From Flavobacterium aquidurense (GTDB lineage Bacteria > Bacteroidota > Bacteroidia > Flavobacteriales > Flavobacteriaceae): a stretch of 64,000 bases of DNA. Position numbers and translations under genes: made by a program. Location: positions 558,001-622,000 of the forward strand of contig NZ_JRLF01000014.1 in NCBI RefSeq assembly GCF_001404985.1, read 5' to 3'. The notes under the pieces were generated by a model, which saw only the letters and a list, made by a program, of their open reading frames with translations, was not told where the DNA came from and searched no databases. Positions 8,065 through 16,444 of the stretch are shown here, piece by piece (positions within the stretch are counted from its first letter, which is position 1; every line of letters begins with the position of its first letter).

Positions 8065-9414
8065 TTATTTCTTCACACTATCAATTATCCCCTTCAAAAA
8101 ACCATTAAAATCAAATCCCTGATCTTCTTCTTTCAATCCCATTCTCACAATTACCATATCCAGAGACGGAATAATCGCCACCATTTGACCTTGATATCCA
8201 CTGCAATAAAACATATCGCGAGGAACATCCGGAAATTTTCCTCCGGCGTTTAACCAAAATTGAGCACCATATTTTCCTTCTGAAGTATTTGTTGGAGTTG
8301 CAGTATATTTTACCCAGCTTTCATCTAAGATTTGTTCTCCGTTCCATTTTCCTTTGTTCAAATATAATAACCCAAATTTTGACCAATCACGAGCTGTTGC
8401 CCAGGCATATGATGAACCTACAAAAGTTCCCGCCATATCCTGCTCTACAATCATCGAATTCATTCCGATTTTATCGATTACGGCACTGTACCAAAAATCA
8501 AGGTATTCTTGTTGGGTTTTAAACTGGCTTTTTAAAATTCCGGACAATAAATTGGTTGTTCCTGATGAATAATTCCAATGTGTGTTGGGTTTAAACTGAG
8601 CCGGTTTTTCGCGCTGTACTTTTGCCATATCTCCAGACTGAAAAAGCATAATTGTGGCATCGCAAATTTTACTGTAATTCTCTTCCCATTCTAATCCTGA
8701 ATTCATATGCAGTAAATCATTTATGGTGATAATTTTACGATCATCATTCTTCCACTCGGCAATTGGTGCAGGTTTATATATATCAATTTTACCCTGTTTT
8801 GTCAAAACTCCAAAAGCAGAACTTGTGATACTTTTTGTCATCGACCATCCTAAAATTTTACTGTCTTTGTTAAAACCTTTATCATATTTTTCGGCTATCA
8901 ATTTATCTTTATATAAAACTACAACGGCACGTGTTCGTTTTAGTTTTCCTCCATTTTTATCAAAAGAATCATCAACTGCTTTTTTTAATTTCAAATAATC
9001 TACATTTGAAAACAAAGTGTCTTTTGGCTGATTATTCCCGTAAGGAAAAGGAAGGTTATTGACTAATTTAGTTCGTTTAGGAAGTAAATAAGGTTTCGAA
9101 ATATCATAATCATCATCAATTAATGTTGCTCCTAAACCTTCACGGTAAATCGCTTTTCTTTCTTTTAAACCATAAACTGAAGATGTTGTAAATTTTCCGG
9201 CTTCATTAATTGTATTGGACGCCAAATCCATTAATGGAATATCATTATCTGTTTTTTCGATTAAATTTTTCGATCGCTGATCTAAAAAATGTCCTGAAGC
9301 AATACTTTTGGCTGAAAATCCTGAGATTAATTCAAGTTTTGGATAAGTGGTGAATCCAAAATAAAAAATGACAATAAACAAAACAAGCAGAAGTAACTTT
9401 ATGATTTTTTTCAT
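8065..9414 (-). CDS. Serine hydrolase, class C beta-lactamase / penicillin-binding-protein-like
   Basis: 449 residues. An N-terminal hydrophobic helix (about residues 5-22) anchors or exports it. The catalytic SxxK motif is SMTK in ILGWSMTKSITS (about residue 193), the second motif is around NYSSGTTN, and the HMNSGLEW segment is typical of the beta-lactamase class C / 6-aminohexanoate-dimer-hydrolase group. It probably cleaves an amide or ester in the periplasm; the substrate is unknown. It is transcribed against the suf genes and splits sufD from sufS. A large palindrome separates it from sufD. Confidence 0.85.
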   Translation of the reverse strand: MKKIIKLLLLVLFIVIFYFGFTTYPKLELISGFSAKSIASGHFLDQRSKNLIEKTDNDIPLMDLASNTINEAGKFTTSSVYGLKERKAIYREGLGATLIDDDYDISKPYLLPKRTKLVNNLPFPYGNNQPKDTLFSNVDYLKLKKAVDDSFDKNGGKLKRTRAVVVLYKDKLIAEKYDKGFNKDSKILGWSMTKSITSSAFGVLTKQGKIDIYKPAPIAEWKNDDRKIITINDLLHMNSGLEWEENYSKICDATIMLFQSGDMAKVQREKPAQFKPNTHWNYSSGTTNLLSGILKSQFKTQQEYLDFWYSAVIDKIGMNSMIVEQDMAGTFVGSSYAWATARDWSKFGLLYLNKGKWNGEQILDESWVKYTATPTNTSEGKYGAQFWLNAGGKFPDVPRDMFYCSGYQGQMVAIIPSLDMVIVRMGLKEEDQGFDFNGFLKGIIDSVKK

Positions 9415-9602
9415 ATTTTCAAAAGATATTTTTACTGCAATATAAATAATTTATCTTCACCATTTTAGGATCAAATTTATATTTTGAATTCACATAAATT
9501 ATAAATGTGCTCAAATTTTTTCAGAATTAATCTTCAAATCTTCTATTGATAGCACCATAAAAGGAAATTATAGTTTTGATGGATAAACCAATTTAGTTTT
9601 AG

Positions 9603-9610
9603 TACTTTTG
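9603..9610 (+). promoter_or_regulatory. Promoter -7 box upstream of sufS
   Basis: TACTTTTG fits TAnnTTTG exactly and lies 25 bp before the sufS start. It supports separate transcription of the second half of the suf locus. Confidence 0.6.
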
Positions 9611-9635
9611 TAAATAGAATTTTTCTAAATAAGAC

Positions 9636-10850
9636 ATGCTAGATATCCAAAAAATAAGAGCTGATTTTCCGATACTTTCGGAAAAAGTAAACGGAAAACC
9701 TTTGGTTTATTTCGACAACGGAGCAACTTCACAAAAACCACAGATTGTGATCGATGCGATTGCAACATATTATCAGGAAATAAATGCTAATATTCACCGC
9801 GGTGTTCACACACTAAGTCAATTAGCAACTGATGCTTACGAGATTTCAAGAGTAAAAATACAACATCATATTAATGCAAAGTTCTCTCACGAAGTGCTTT
9901 TTACTTCGGGAACAACACATGGAATCAATTTGGTAACAAATGGTTTTGCTTCTATTTTAAAACCTGGTGACGAAGTAATTGTTTCCTCTTTAGAACACCA
10001 TAGTAATATTGTGCCTTGGCAAATGTTATGCGAAAAAACCGGAGCAACTCTGAAAGTTATTCCAATGGATGAAAATGGTGAACTGATCATGAATGCTTTT
10101 GACGCTTTGCTTTCAGAAAAAACTAAAGTGGTAACTGTAAATCATATTTCGAATGCATTAGGAATCATCAATCCTATAAAATACATGATTGAAAAAGCAC
10201 ACGCTGTTGGTGCTGCAGTTTTAATTGATGGCGCACAAGCTGTTCCTCATTTAAAACCGGACGTTCAGGATTTAGATTGTGATTTTTATGCTTTTTCTGG
10301 TCATAAAATGTGCGGACCAACCGGAACCGGAATTTTATATGGAAAAGAAGAATGGTTAAACAAACTTCCTCCTTATCAAGGTGGTGGAGAAATGATTAAG
10401 GAAGTGACTTTCGAGAAAACAACTTATGCTGATCTTCCTCATAAATTTGAAGCTGGAACGCCAAACATTGCTGGCGGAATTGTTTTAGGAACTGCCGTCG
10501 ATTACCTAAATCATATAGGTTTTCATAACATTCAGAAACAAGAAGAAAAATTATTAGAACACGCTACAAAACGTCTTTTAGAAATCGAAGGATTAAAAAT
10601 TTACGGAACCGGAAAAAATAAAGCTTCGGTAGTTTCGTTTAATATTGACGGAATTCATCCTTACGATATTGGTTCGATTATCGATAAATTAGGAATTGCA
10701 GTTAGAACAGGACATCATTGCGCACAACCTATTATGAACTTTTTCTGTATTCCGGGAACCATTCGTGCTTCATTTTCTTTTTATAATACTATAGAAGAAA
10801 TTGACATAATGGTGGAAGCGGTTAAAAAAGCAAAAACCATGTTAAGCTAA
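9636..10850 (+). CDS. sufS: SufS-type (group II) cysteine desulfurase
   Basis: 404 residues, as in E. coli SufS (406). This PLP enzyme removes sulfur from L-cysteine as an enzyme persulfide and passes it to SufE. The PLP lysine is in SGHKMCGPTG (about residue 226), the catalytic cysteine is in RTGHHCAQP (C362), and the N-terminal YFDNGATSQKP and HRGVHTLSQ segments are typical. It has its own promoter box because the convergent hydrolase gene separates it from sufD. A lipoprotein gene follows after 6 bp and then sufE. Confidence 0.97.
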   Translation: MLDIQKIRADFPILSEKVNGKPLVYFDNGATSQKPQIVIDAIATYYQEINANIHRGVHTLSQLATDAYEISRVKIQHHINAKFSHEVLFTSGTTHGINLVTNGFASILKPGDEVIVSSLEHHSNIVPWQMLCEKTGATLKVIPMDENGELIMNAFDALLSEKTKVVTVNHISNALGIINPIKYMIEKAHAVGAAVLIDGAQAVPHLKPDVQDLDCDFYAFSGHKMCGPTGTGILYGKEEWLNKLPPYQGGGEMIKEVTFEKTTYADLPHKFEAGTPNIAGGIVLGTAVDYLNHIGFHNIQKQEEKLLEHATKRLLEIEGLKIYGTGKNKASVVSFNIDGIHPYDIGSIIDKLGIAVRTGHHCAQPIMNFFCIPGTIRASFSFYNTIEEIDIMVEAVKKAKTMLS

Positions 10851-10856
10851 AAAACT

Positions 10857-11282
10857 ATGAGAACACTATCTTTATTACTTTTAACGATCTTCATTGCAAC
10901 AAGTTGCTCAAGCCAAAAAACGACTGATATGACATCAACACAAATGGAATATTCTGCAGTTTCACGTGGCTTTTACAAAAAGATAATTGTTCAGAATAAA
11001 ACAGTTTCAGTTATAAATGGTAAAAATACTGAACCAATAGAAAGCAAAATTGACGATGCAAAATGGAAACAGATTGTAGCTGAATTTTCAAAAATCGATC
11101 TGGAAGGTATTAAAACTTTAAAAGCTCCCACAGAAAAGCGTTTTTATGACGGAGCAGCAATTGGAAATTTAAAAATAGTTCAAAATCAACAAACATATGA
11201 AACCCTGGGTTTCGACAATGGAACTCCTCCAAAGGAAATAGAAAAATTGGTAAATTTGCTGGTTAGTTTTACGAAAGAATAA
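10857..11282 (+). CDS. Small lipoprotein of unknown function in the suf locus
   Basis: 141 residues. It has a lipoprotein signal with cysteine C17 (IATSC), followed by SSQK. The mature part is a compact domain of about 110 residues with alternating strands (FYKKIIVQNK, SVINGKNTEPI, IGNLKIVQNQQTYETLGF). I do not recognise a named domain. It is translationally linked to sufS (6-bp gap) and sufE (2-bp gap), so it is expressed with them although it is exported while Suf is cytoplasmic. An envelope role is likely and a link to Fe-S assembly is unproven. Confidence 0.8.
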   Translation: MRTLSLLLLTIFIATSCSSQKTTDMTSTQMEYSAVSRGFYKKIIVQNKTVSVINGKNTEPIESKIDDAKWKQIVAEFSKIDLEGIKTLKAPTEKRFYDGAAIGNLKIVQNQQTYETLGFDNGTPPKEIEKLVNLLVSFTKE

Positions 11283-11284
11283 TT

Positions 11285-11710
11285 ATGACAATAAAAGAAA
11301 TACAAAACGAAATAATAGACGAATTTTCGATGTTTGATGATTGGATGCAACGTTATGAATACATCATCGAACTGGGAAAAAGTCTTCCGTTGATTAAAGA
11401 GGAATATAAAACAGAAGAGAATTTAATCAAAGGGTGTCAATCGAAAGTTTGGTTACAAGGCGAGCAAAATGACGATAAAATTGTATTTACTGCAGATAGT
11501 GATGCAATTTTAACCAAAGGAATAATCGCTATTTTAATCCGCGCTTTCTCTAATCAAAAAGCAGAAGATATTATAAAAGCCGATACTGAATTTATTGACG
11601 AAATAGGTCTAAAAGAACATTTGTCTGTAACACGCGCAAACGGTTTGGTTTCGATGATAAAAAATATTAAAATGTACGCTTTGGCTTTTGATGCAAAAAA
11701 TAAAAATTAA
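11285..11710 (+). CDS. sufE: Sulfur acceptor protein SufE
   Basis: 141 residues, close to E. coli SufE (138). The catalytic cysteine is C51 in KGCQSKVWL, the same position as in E. coli. SufE takes persulfide from SufS and delivers it to SufB. The C-terminal SVTRANGLVSMIKNIK is the conserved helix of the family. It starts 2 bp after the lipoprotein stop, indicating one transcript. Confidence 0.96.
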   Translation: MTIKEIQNEIIDEFSMFDDWMQRYEYIIELGKSLPLIKEEYKTEENLIKGCQSKVWLQGEQNDDKIVFTADSDAILTKGIIAILIRAFSNQKAEDIIKADTEFIDEIGLKEHLSVTRANGLVSMIKNIKMYALAFDAKNKN

Positions 11711-11719
11711 ATTTCTTTT

Positions 11720-11793
11720 GCCACGAATTTCACCAATTAGCTCGAATTTTTTAATCACAATACTTAATTCGGGAAATTTGTGAAATTCGTGGC
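11720..11793. repeat. Palindromic repeat, gccacgaatttcac family
   Basis: The 14-bp arms gccacgaatttcac and its exact complement are separated by a 46-nt loop in the sufE-sufT gap. Related copies are at 23544-23625 and 58259-58307. Confidence 0.75.
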
Positions 11794-11817
11794 GAAAAAA
11801 AAATACAAAACAAGAAA

Positions 11818-12141
11818 ATGGAACAAGAAATAGACACAAACGAATTAGGAGAATCAATTGTAAAAGTTTTAAAGAGCATTTACGATCCGGAGATTCCTGT
11901 TGATATTTATGAATTAGGATTGATTTATGACGTAATGGTAAATACAGATTATGAAGTAAAAATCCTGATGACATTAACATCTCCTAACTGTCCGGTTGCG
12001 GAAAGTTTACCAAGAGAAGTTGAAGAAAAAGTAAAAACAATTGAAAACATAAAAGATGTTGATGTTGAAATTACTTTTGACCCACCCTGGAGTAAAGATT
12101 TAATGAGCGAAGAAGCAAAATTAGAATTAGGAATGCTTTAA
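11818..12141 (+). CDS. sufT: SUF system Fe-S maturation protein, DUF59/MIP18 family
   Basis: 107 residues. The whole protein is one DUF59 (MIP18) domain with IYDPEIPVDIYELGLIYDV and LTSPNCPVAESLPREV, the conserved motifs of SufT/PaaD-type Fe-S maturation factors. Proteins of this family help insert clusters into target enzymes. It lies between sufE and DUF2480 in the suf locus. The symbol is given by family and context; biochemical equivalence to SufT of other phyla is an inference. Confidence 0.9.
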   Translation: MEQEIDTNELGESIVKVLKSIYDPEIPVDIYELGLIYDVMVNTDYEVKILMTLTSPNCPVAESLPREVEEKVKTIENIKDVDVEITFDPPWSKDLMSEEAKLELGML

Positions 12142-12147
12142 AAAAGT

Positions 12148-12215
12148 ATACAGTTTACAGTTTCAGTTTTCAGTATTTAACTGAGACTGAAAACTGCGAC
12201 TGAGATTTTTTTTAG
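12148..12215. repeat. Imperfect palindrome, CAGTTTTCAGT family
   Basis: cagttttcag and ctgaaaactg units plus repeated cagttt/actgag words form a hairpin in the gap between the sufT and DUF2480 genes, followed by a T run. It could act as an attenuator. Confidence 0.5.
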
Positions 12216-12235
12216 AAGACTGCAAACTAAAAAAG

Positions 12236-12745
12236 ATGGAAGAAATAATCAATAAAGTTGCCAACAGTGTCCTGGAAGTATTTGATCTGGAGGATTATTA
12301 TCCAAAAGGAATACGTACTCAAATTGACATTTCGCAATGGCTTTTAGAAGGTTTTTTATTAAAAGAAAAAGATTTTAGAGAACACTTAAAAAATCATGAT
12401 TGGTCACAATATCAAGACCAATATGTTGCTATAAACTGTAGCACAGATGCTATCGTTCCTGCGTGGTCTTCAATTTTAGTTGCAATTCAATTGGCTCCTT
12501 TTGCAAAAAAAGTAGTAAACGGAACAATAGAAGATCTAGATGCAAGTTTATACGAAGAGATTTTAAGTAAACTCGATTATTCTGAATACAAAAACAAACC
12601 GGTAATTGTCAAAGGCTGTTCTAAAAAACCGGTTCCAACCCGTGCTTATATTTTAGCCGCAACTTACCTGCAACCTTTTGCAAGAAGTATAATGTACGGA
12701 GAAGCTTGTTCTGCAGTACCACTATACAAAGAATCTAAGAAATAA
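12236..12745 (+). CDS. DUF2480 family protein at the end of the suf locus
   Basis: 169 residues, cytoplasmic with no signal. It matches the DUF2480 family that accompanies suf genes in Bacteroidota; features are QIDISQWLLEGFLLKEKDFR near residue 30, WSSILVAIQLAPFAKKV and two further cysteine segments (INCST, VKGCSKKPVPTRAY). Its function is unknown. The conserved cysteines and genomic position suggest a role linked to Fe-S clusters, which is an inference. Confidence 0.85.
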   Translation: MEEIINKVANSVLEVFDLEDYYPKGIRTQIDISQWLLEGFLLKEKDFREHLKNHDWSQYQDQYVAINCSTDAIVPAWSSILVAIQLAPFAKKVVNGTIEDLDASLYEEILSKLDYSEYKNKPVIVKGCSKKPVPTRAYILAATYLQPFARSIMYGEACSAVPLYKESKK

Positions 12746-12791
12746 CTTTCTTTTTAGGCCCAATAATCCCAAACCTTTTAAGGGTTTTTAG

Positions 12792-12799
12792 TATATTTG
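12792..12799 (+). promoter_or_regulatory. Promoter -7 box upstream of the DUF3078 gene
   Basis: TATATTTG, a perfect TAnnTTTG match, lies 25 bp before the start codon. Confidence 0.65.
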
Positions 12800-12824
12800 T
12801 TCTTACACATTTAAACTATATACC

Positions 12825-13775
12825 ATGAGAAAGCTAACATTATTACTTTTTATTTTAGCGAACTTAACTTTTGTTCAAGCCCAAAATTCGGAAAAGGAAT
12901 TAATTCAGAATACTGAAAAAGCAGTAAAGAAAATAAATGATACTATCGAAGAAGAGGGCTGGAAAGCAAAAGGGACGGTTTCTCTTTTATTAAATCAGTC
13001 AAGCTTTAATAATTGGATTGCCGGAGGTGAAGATAGTTTCTCAGGAACTTTAGGAATCAACTATGATTTTAATTACAAAAAAGATGATATTACCTGGGAT
13101 AATAAGGTTTTAGCTTCTTACGGACTTTTACAAACTAAAAATGCCGACTATGAAAAAAAGACTGATGACCGTTTGGAATTCAATTCAATTTTTGGAAAAA
13201 AAGCTTTCGGACAATGGTATTACTCTTATTTCCTGAATTTCAGAACTCAATTTTCAACGGGTTATTTGTATGGAAAAGATGAAAACGGCAAAGAGATCAG
13301 AACTGAAAATACTCAATTCATGTCTCCTGGATATCTTACTACAGGTCCTGGTATTTACTGGACAAAAGATGATAATCTAAAAATAAACTTTGCGCCTTTA
13401 ACTTCTAAATTTACTTTTGTAGATGGTGCTTATACTTCAGGAATCGATCAGGCAACTGGTTTACCGTATGTCGATGGGGATTATTTTGGTGTAGACGCCA
13501 ATAAAACGATGCGTTACGAGTTAGGTTTCTATGCTTCGGTTTATTACAAATTAGCGATCATGACTAATGTAACTGCCGAAAATACTTTGAACTTATATTC
13601 TAATTACTTAGAAGATCCTCAAAACGTAGATATTAATTACTCATTGAATATTATCATGAAAGTAAACAAGTTTTTATCTGCCAATTTATCCTTCCAGGCC
13701 ATTTATGATGATAATGCTTTTAAAGGTTTTCAAACAAGAGAAGTATTTGGTTTAGGGATTAATTTCGGATTTTAA
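12825..13775 (+). CDS. DUF3078 outer-membrane beta-barrel protein
   Basis: 316 residues. The signal peptide ends near VQAQN (about residue 20). The mature part fits DUF3078: GWKAKGTVSLLLNQSSFNNWIAGGEDS is spread over residues 45-70, followed by long alternating aromatic strands and a terminal phenylalanine (GLGINFGF), as in outer-membrane barrels. Its function is unknown. It has its own promoter box and is probably independent of the suf genes. Confidence 0.87.
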   Translation: MRKLTLLLFILANLTFVQAQNSEKELIQNTEKAVKKINDTIEEEGWKAKGTVSLLLNQSSFNNWIAGGEDSFSGTLGINYDFNYKKDDITWDNKVLASYGLLQTKNADYEKKTDDRLEFNSIFGKKAFGQWYYSYFLNFRTQFSTGYLYGKDENGKEIRTENTQFMSPGYLTTGPGIYWTKDDNLKINFAPLTSKFTFVDGAYTSGIDQATGLPYVDGDYFGVDANKTMRYELGFYASVYYKLAIMTNVTAENTLNLYSNYLEDPQNVDINYSLNIIMKVNKFLSANLSFQAIYDDNAFKGFQTREVFGLGINFGF

Positions 13776-13807
13776 TTTACCAGGAACACATGGATTTTTT
13801 TACTGAG

Positions 13808-14000
13808 CTGAAATAATCTCGCAAAGCCGCAAGGACGCATAGTTTATATTATGAATACTTTTGCATCTTAGTGAAATTAATCCCAGCATAAAAACATAAA
13901 GCTTAAAAAAAAAGTTCGCAAAGCTATATAGATTTAGCTTTGCGAACTTTGTGTTTTGCTGAGGTACTTATTATAAAATCTTTGCGCTCTTTGAGGTAAA
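13808..14000. repeat. TTTGCG-rich palindromic repeat region
   Basis: tcgcaaagc words (13808, 13917) are answered by agctttgcgaactttg (13938) and tttgcgctctttg (13980). This fills the 234-bp gap between the convergent DUF3078 and hflX genes. It is of the same family as 7974-8062 and is probably a bidirectional terminator. Confidence 0.6.
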
Positions 14001-14009
14001 AAATTTTAT

Positions 14010-15254
14010 TTATTCCTCATCTTGTTCTTCTTCTTCTTTCTCGATTGCATCTTTATAATCCGGATACAAAAATTTATTATACGGAAATCTTGTGATATGA
14101 ATCTGGCGAACTGCTTCGTATACTATTTCCCTAAATTCCTCAAAGTTTTCTTTTTGTGTAGCCGAAATAAACAATGCTTTATTCTGACCAACATTACTCA
14201 TCCAGGTTTGTTTCCATTCCTCAAGCGTGTAATGTCTTCTTGTTTTTTCGGTAATTAAATCATCTTCGTCAATTGTCAAATGTTTATAGGCATCAATTTT
14301 ATTAAAAACCATAATTGTAGGTTTGTCATTACTTTTGATTTCTAATAAAGTTTGATTTACAGATTCTATATGATCTTCAAAATCAGGATGTGAAATATCT
14401 ACAACATGCAACAGCAAATCAGCTTCACGAACCTCATCTAATGTACTTTTAAAAGAATCTACCAATTGCGTTGGCAATTTTCTAATAAAACCTACAGTAT
14501 CTGAAAGTAAAAATGGTAAGTTTTTAATCACAACTTTTCGAACTGTTGTATCTAATGTTGCGAATAATTTATTTTCAACAAAAACGTCACTTTTACCTAC
14601 CGCGTTCATCAATGTCGATTTACCAACATTCGTATAACCTACTAAAGCCACACGAACCATAGCACCACGATTACTACGTTGAACGCCCATTTGTTTGTCA
14701 ATGGTCTTTATTTTGTCTTTTAAGAGTGCAATACGATCACGGACAATACGTCTGTCAGTTTCAATTTCAGTTTCTCCAGGTCCACGCATACCAATACCAC
14801 CTTTTTGGCGCTCAAGGTGAGTCCACATACCAGAAAGTCTAGGCAATAAATACTGACATTGAGCCAGCTCTACTTGCGTTCTTGCATACGATGTTTCAGC
14901 TCTTTGTGCAAAAATATCCAGAATAAGGTGTGTTCTGTCTAAGATTTTACAATCTATAATTTTAGAGATATTTTTTTGCTGTGATGGTGATAATTCATCA
15001 TCAAAGATTAAAGTCGATATGTCGTTTTCTTTTACAAAAAGATTGATTTCTTCTATTTTCCCTGTTCCAACAAAAGTCTTAGGATTTGGGCGTTCCATTT
15101 TTTGAGAAAAGCGTTTAATAACTTCTCCACCGGCAGTAAAAGTCAAAAACTCTAATTCATCAAGATATTCATTAAGTTTTTCTTCACTTTGATTTTGAGT
15201 TACAATACCAACAATAGCAGTTCTCTCAAAATTTATAATTTCTTTTTCTAACAT
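14010..15254 (-). CDS. hflX: GTPase HflX
   Basis: 414 residues. The N-terminal HflX domain (about 1-180) includes the GTGKIEE and FDDELSPSQQKN segments and the glycine-rich GGIGMRGPGETEIETDRR linker region. The Ras-like G domain follows with G1 GYTNVGKS, G3 DTVGFIRKLP and G4 NKID. HflX binds the 50S subunit and splits stalled or damaged 70S ribosomes under stress. The C-terminus is acidic. A -7 promoter box lies just upstream. Confidence 0.96.
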   Translation of the reverse strand: MLEKEIINFERTAIVGIVTQNQSEEKLNEYLDELEFLTFTAGGEVIKRFSQKMERPNPKTFVGTGKIEEINLFVKENDISTLIFDDELSPSQQKNISKIIDCKILDRTHLILDIFAQRAETSYARTQVELAQCQYLLPRLSGMWTHLERQKGGIGMRGPGETEIETDRRIVRDRIALLKDKIKTIDKQMGVQRSNRGAMVRVALVGYTNVGKSTLMNAVGKSDVFVENKLFATLDTTVRKVVIKNLPFLLSDTVGFIRKLPTQLVDSFKSTLDEVREADLLLHVVDISHPDFEDHIESVNQTLLEIKSNDKPTIMVFNKIDAYKHLTIDEDDLITEKTRRHYTLEEWKQTWMSNVGQNKALFISATQKENFEEFREIVYEAVRQIHITRFPYNKFLYPDYKDAIEKEEEEQDEE

Positions 15255-15270
15255 AGCTTTGAATAAGGTG

Positions 15271-15278
15271 CAAATTTA
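15271..15278 (-). promoter_or_regulatory. hflX promoter -7 box
   Basis: On the minus strand the box reads TAAATTTG, a perfect consensus, 16 bp before the hflX start codon. Confidence 0.65.
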
Positions 15279-15351
15279 ATGATTTGTAAGGTACTAACGC
15301 TTATAGAATTTTGTTTTTAAGTTCTATTTAAGAAATTAGTATTTCTATTAA

Positions 15352-15420
15352 ATAAAAAACCATTTAAAAATTAAGAATATAAGAATTTAATCTCATTATA
15401 TATCTTAATTTTTAAATGGT
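15352..15420 (-). terminator. Terminator of the YD-like secreted protein gene
   Basis: A perfect 18-bp inverted repeat (15359-15376 with 15403-15420) is followed on the minus strand by a T-rich run. Confidence 0.75.
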
Positions 15421-15441
15421 CTGATAACTTTAAAGAGCGAT

Positions 15442-16308
15442 TTATTCGTAAATAAAAGTCTTTTCTGTTTTTACTATCCCGTTTTCTTCAACTTGTGAAC
15501 AAGAAATTGGATAGTTTAATTTGTTGTATTTGAATTTTCTGCTCACAGCTACTAAAACAGCTGATGACGGACTAAAATTCATTTCGTTATTATATGAGAT
15601 TGCTTCAAAACTAAATTCATCTTCATGATAAGAAATCATTGGTACAATTACTTTATAATTATCTCCAAATAAGCTTTGAACAATTAAAGCATCTACAGAT
15701 TTTTTATCATCAAAAGTATACGTTTTAGATATTTTATCACCAACTAAACCTTTGTGTTTGGCAACATTATCATTGATATACACGTATTCAATTTTACCAA
15801 TTATTGCTTTGTTTCGATCTCTCGTCGTACGTCTTACAATTATACCGTTCTCGACAATATATTCAACATCATCAACAATATTCTGGTGATTTGTACTTTT
15901 TTTAGTGATTACTTTTACTCTTGCTCCTTCATATCCAAAAGTTACAGTTTTTGTAATATAGTCGTTACCTTCCTGATACTTTTTAACGAATTTTGTAATG
16001 TTATTATCAGCATCATAGGTATAGTTTACAACTTCTTTCCAGTCACTTCCAACTTTGTCTTTTACGGTCATATCCAACAATCCTTTTGTATTATAAAAAA
16101 AATGCTGAACGACATCTGAGGTTGTAATAGTTTGTATTTTTCCGTCTTTAAAAACAACGGTTTTATTTACAATCTCTCCGTCTTTAGAATTTTGGTAATT
16201 TGTTTTTACAATGTTGATTTGCTTTAATCTTACAGGTGCGTTTTGATCCTGACTGTGCAACAAGCATGGAAAAACCATCATCATGATGGCAATAAAGTAG
16301 GTTTTCAT
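15442..16308 (-). CDS. Secreted protein with YD-like repeats
   Basis: 288 residues from the chosen start; an in-frame ATG 14 codons upstream is less likely because the signal peptide (KTYFIAIMMMVFPCLLHSQ) begins at the chosen ATG. The mature protein is built of beta-hairpin units such as FYNTKGLLDMTV, YTYDADNNITKF and VEYIVENGIIVRR, which resemble YD/RHS-type repeats. No enzymatic motif is visible. It is probably exported to the periplasm or surface. It is a single gene with its own terminator and its function is unknown. Confidence 0.75.
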   Translation of the reverse strand: MKTYFIAIMMMVFPCLLHSQDQNAPVRLKQINIVKTNYQNSKDGEIVNKTVVFKDGKIQTITTSDVVQHFFYNTKGLLDMTVKDKVGSDWKEVVNYTYDADNNITKFVKKYQEGNDYITKTVTFGYEGARVKVITKKSTNHQNIVDDVEYIVENGIIVRRTTRDRNKAIIGKIEYVYINDNVAKHKGLVGDKISKTYTFDDKKSVDALIVQSLFGDNYKVIVPMISYHEDEFSFEAISYNNEMNFSPSSAVLVAVSRKFKYNKLNYPISCSQVEENGIVKTEKTFIYE

Positions 16309-16444
16309 AGTTTTTGTATCAATTTGGGATGACCAAAATACAAAATTCAATTAAATTTTAACACTTTAAATCCTAAAAACAATATACTATTAAATTATCA
16401 TCTAAAAATCAGCACTTTAATTTAATTTTTAAAAATTCAGTGGC

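Noticed and set aside
8289..8998. Several plus-strand frames inside the serine hydrolase gene
   Set aside because: Shadow frames: the minus-strand frame has the SxxK motif and full family length.
15754..16119. Plus-strand frame of 121 codons opposite the YD-like protein
   Set aside because: Rich in Phe, Ile, Asn and Cys as expected for antisense of an AT-rich gene; the opposite strand encodes a protein with a signal peptide.
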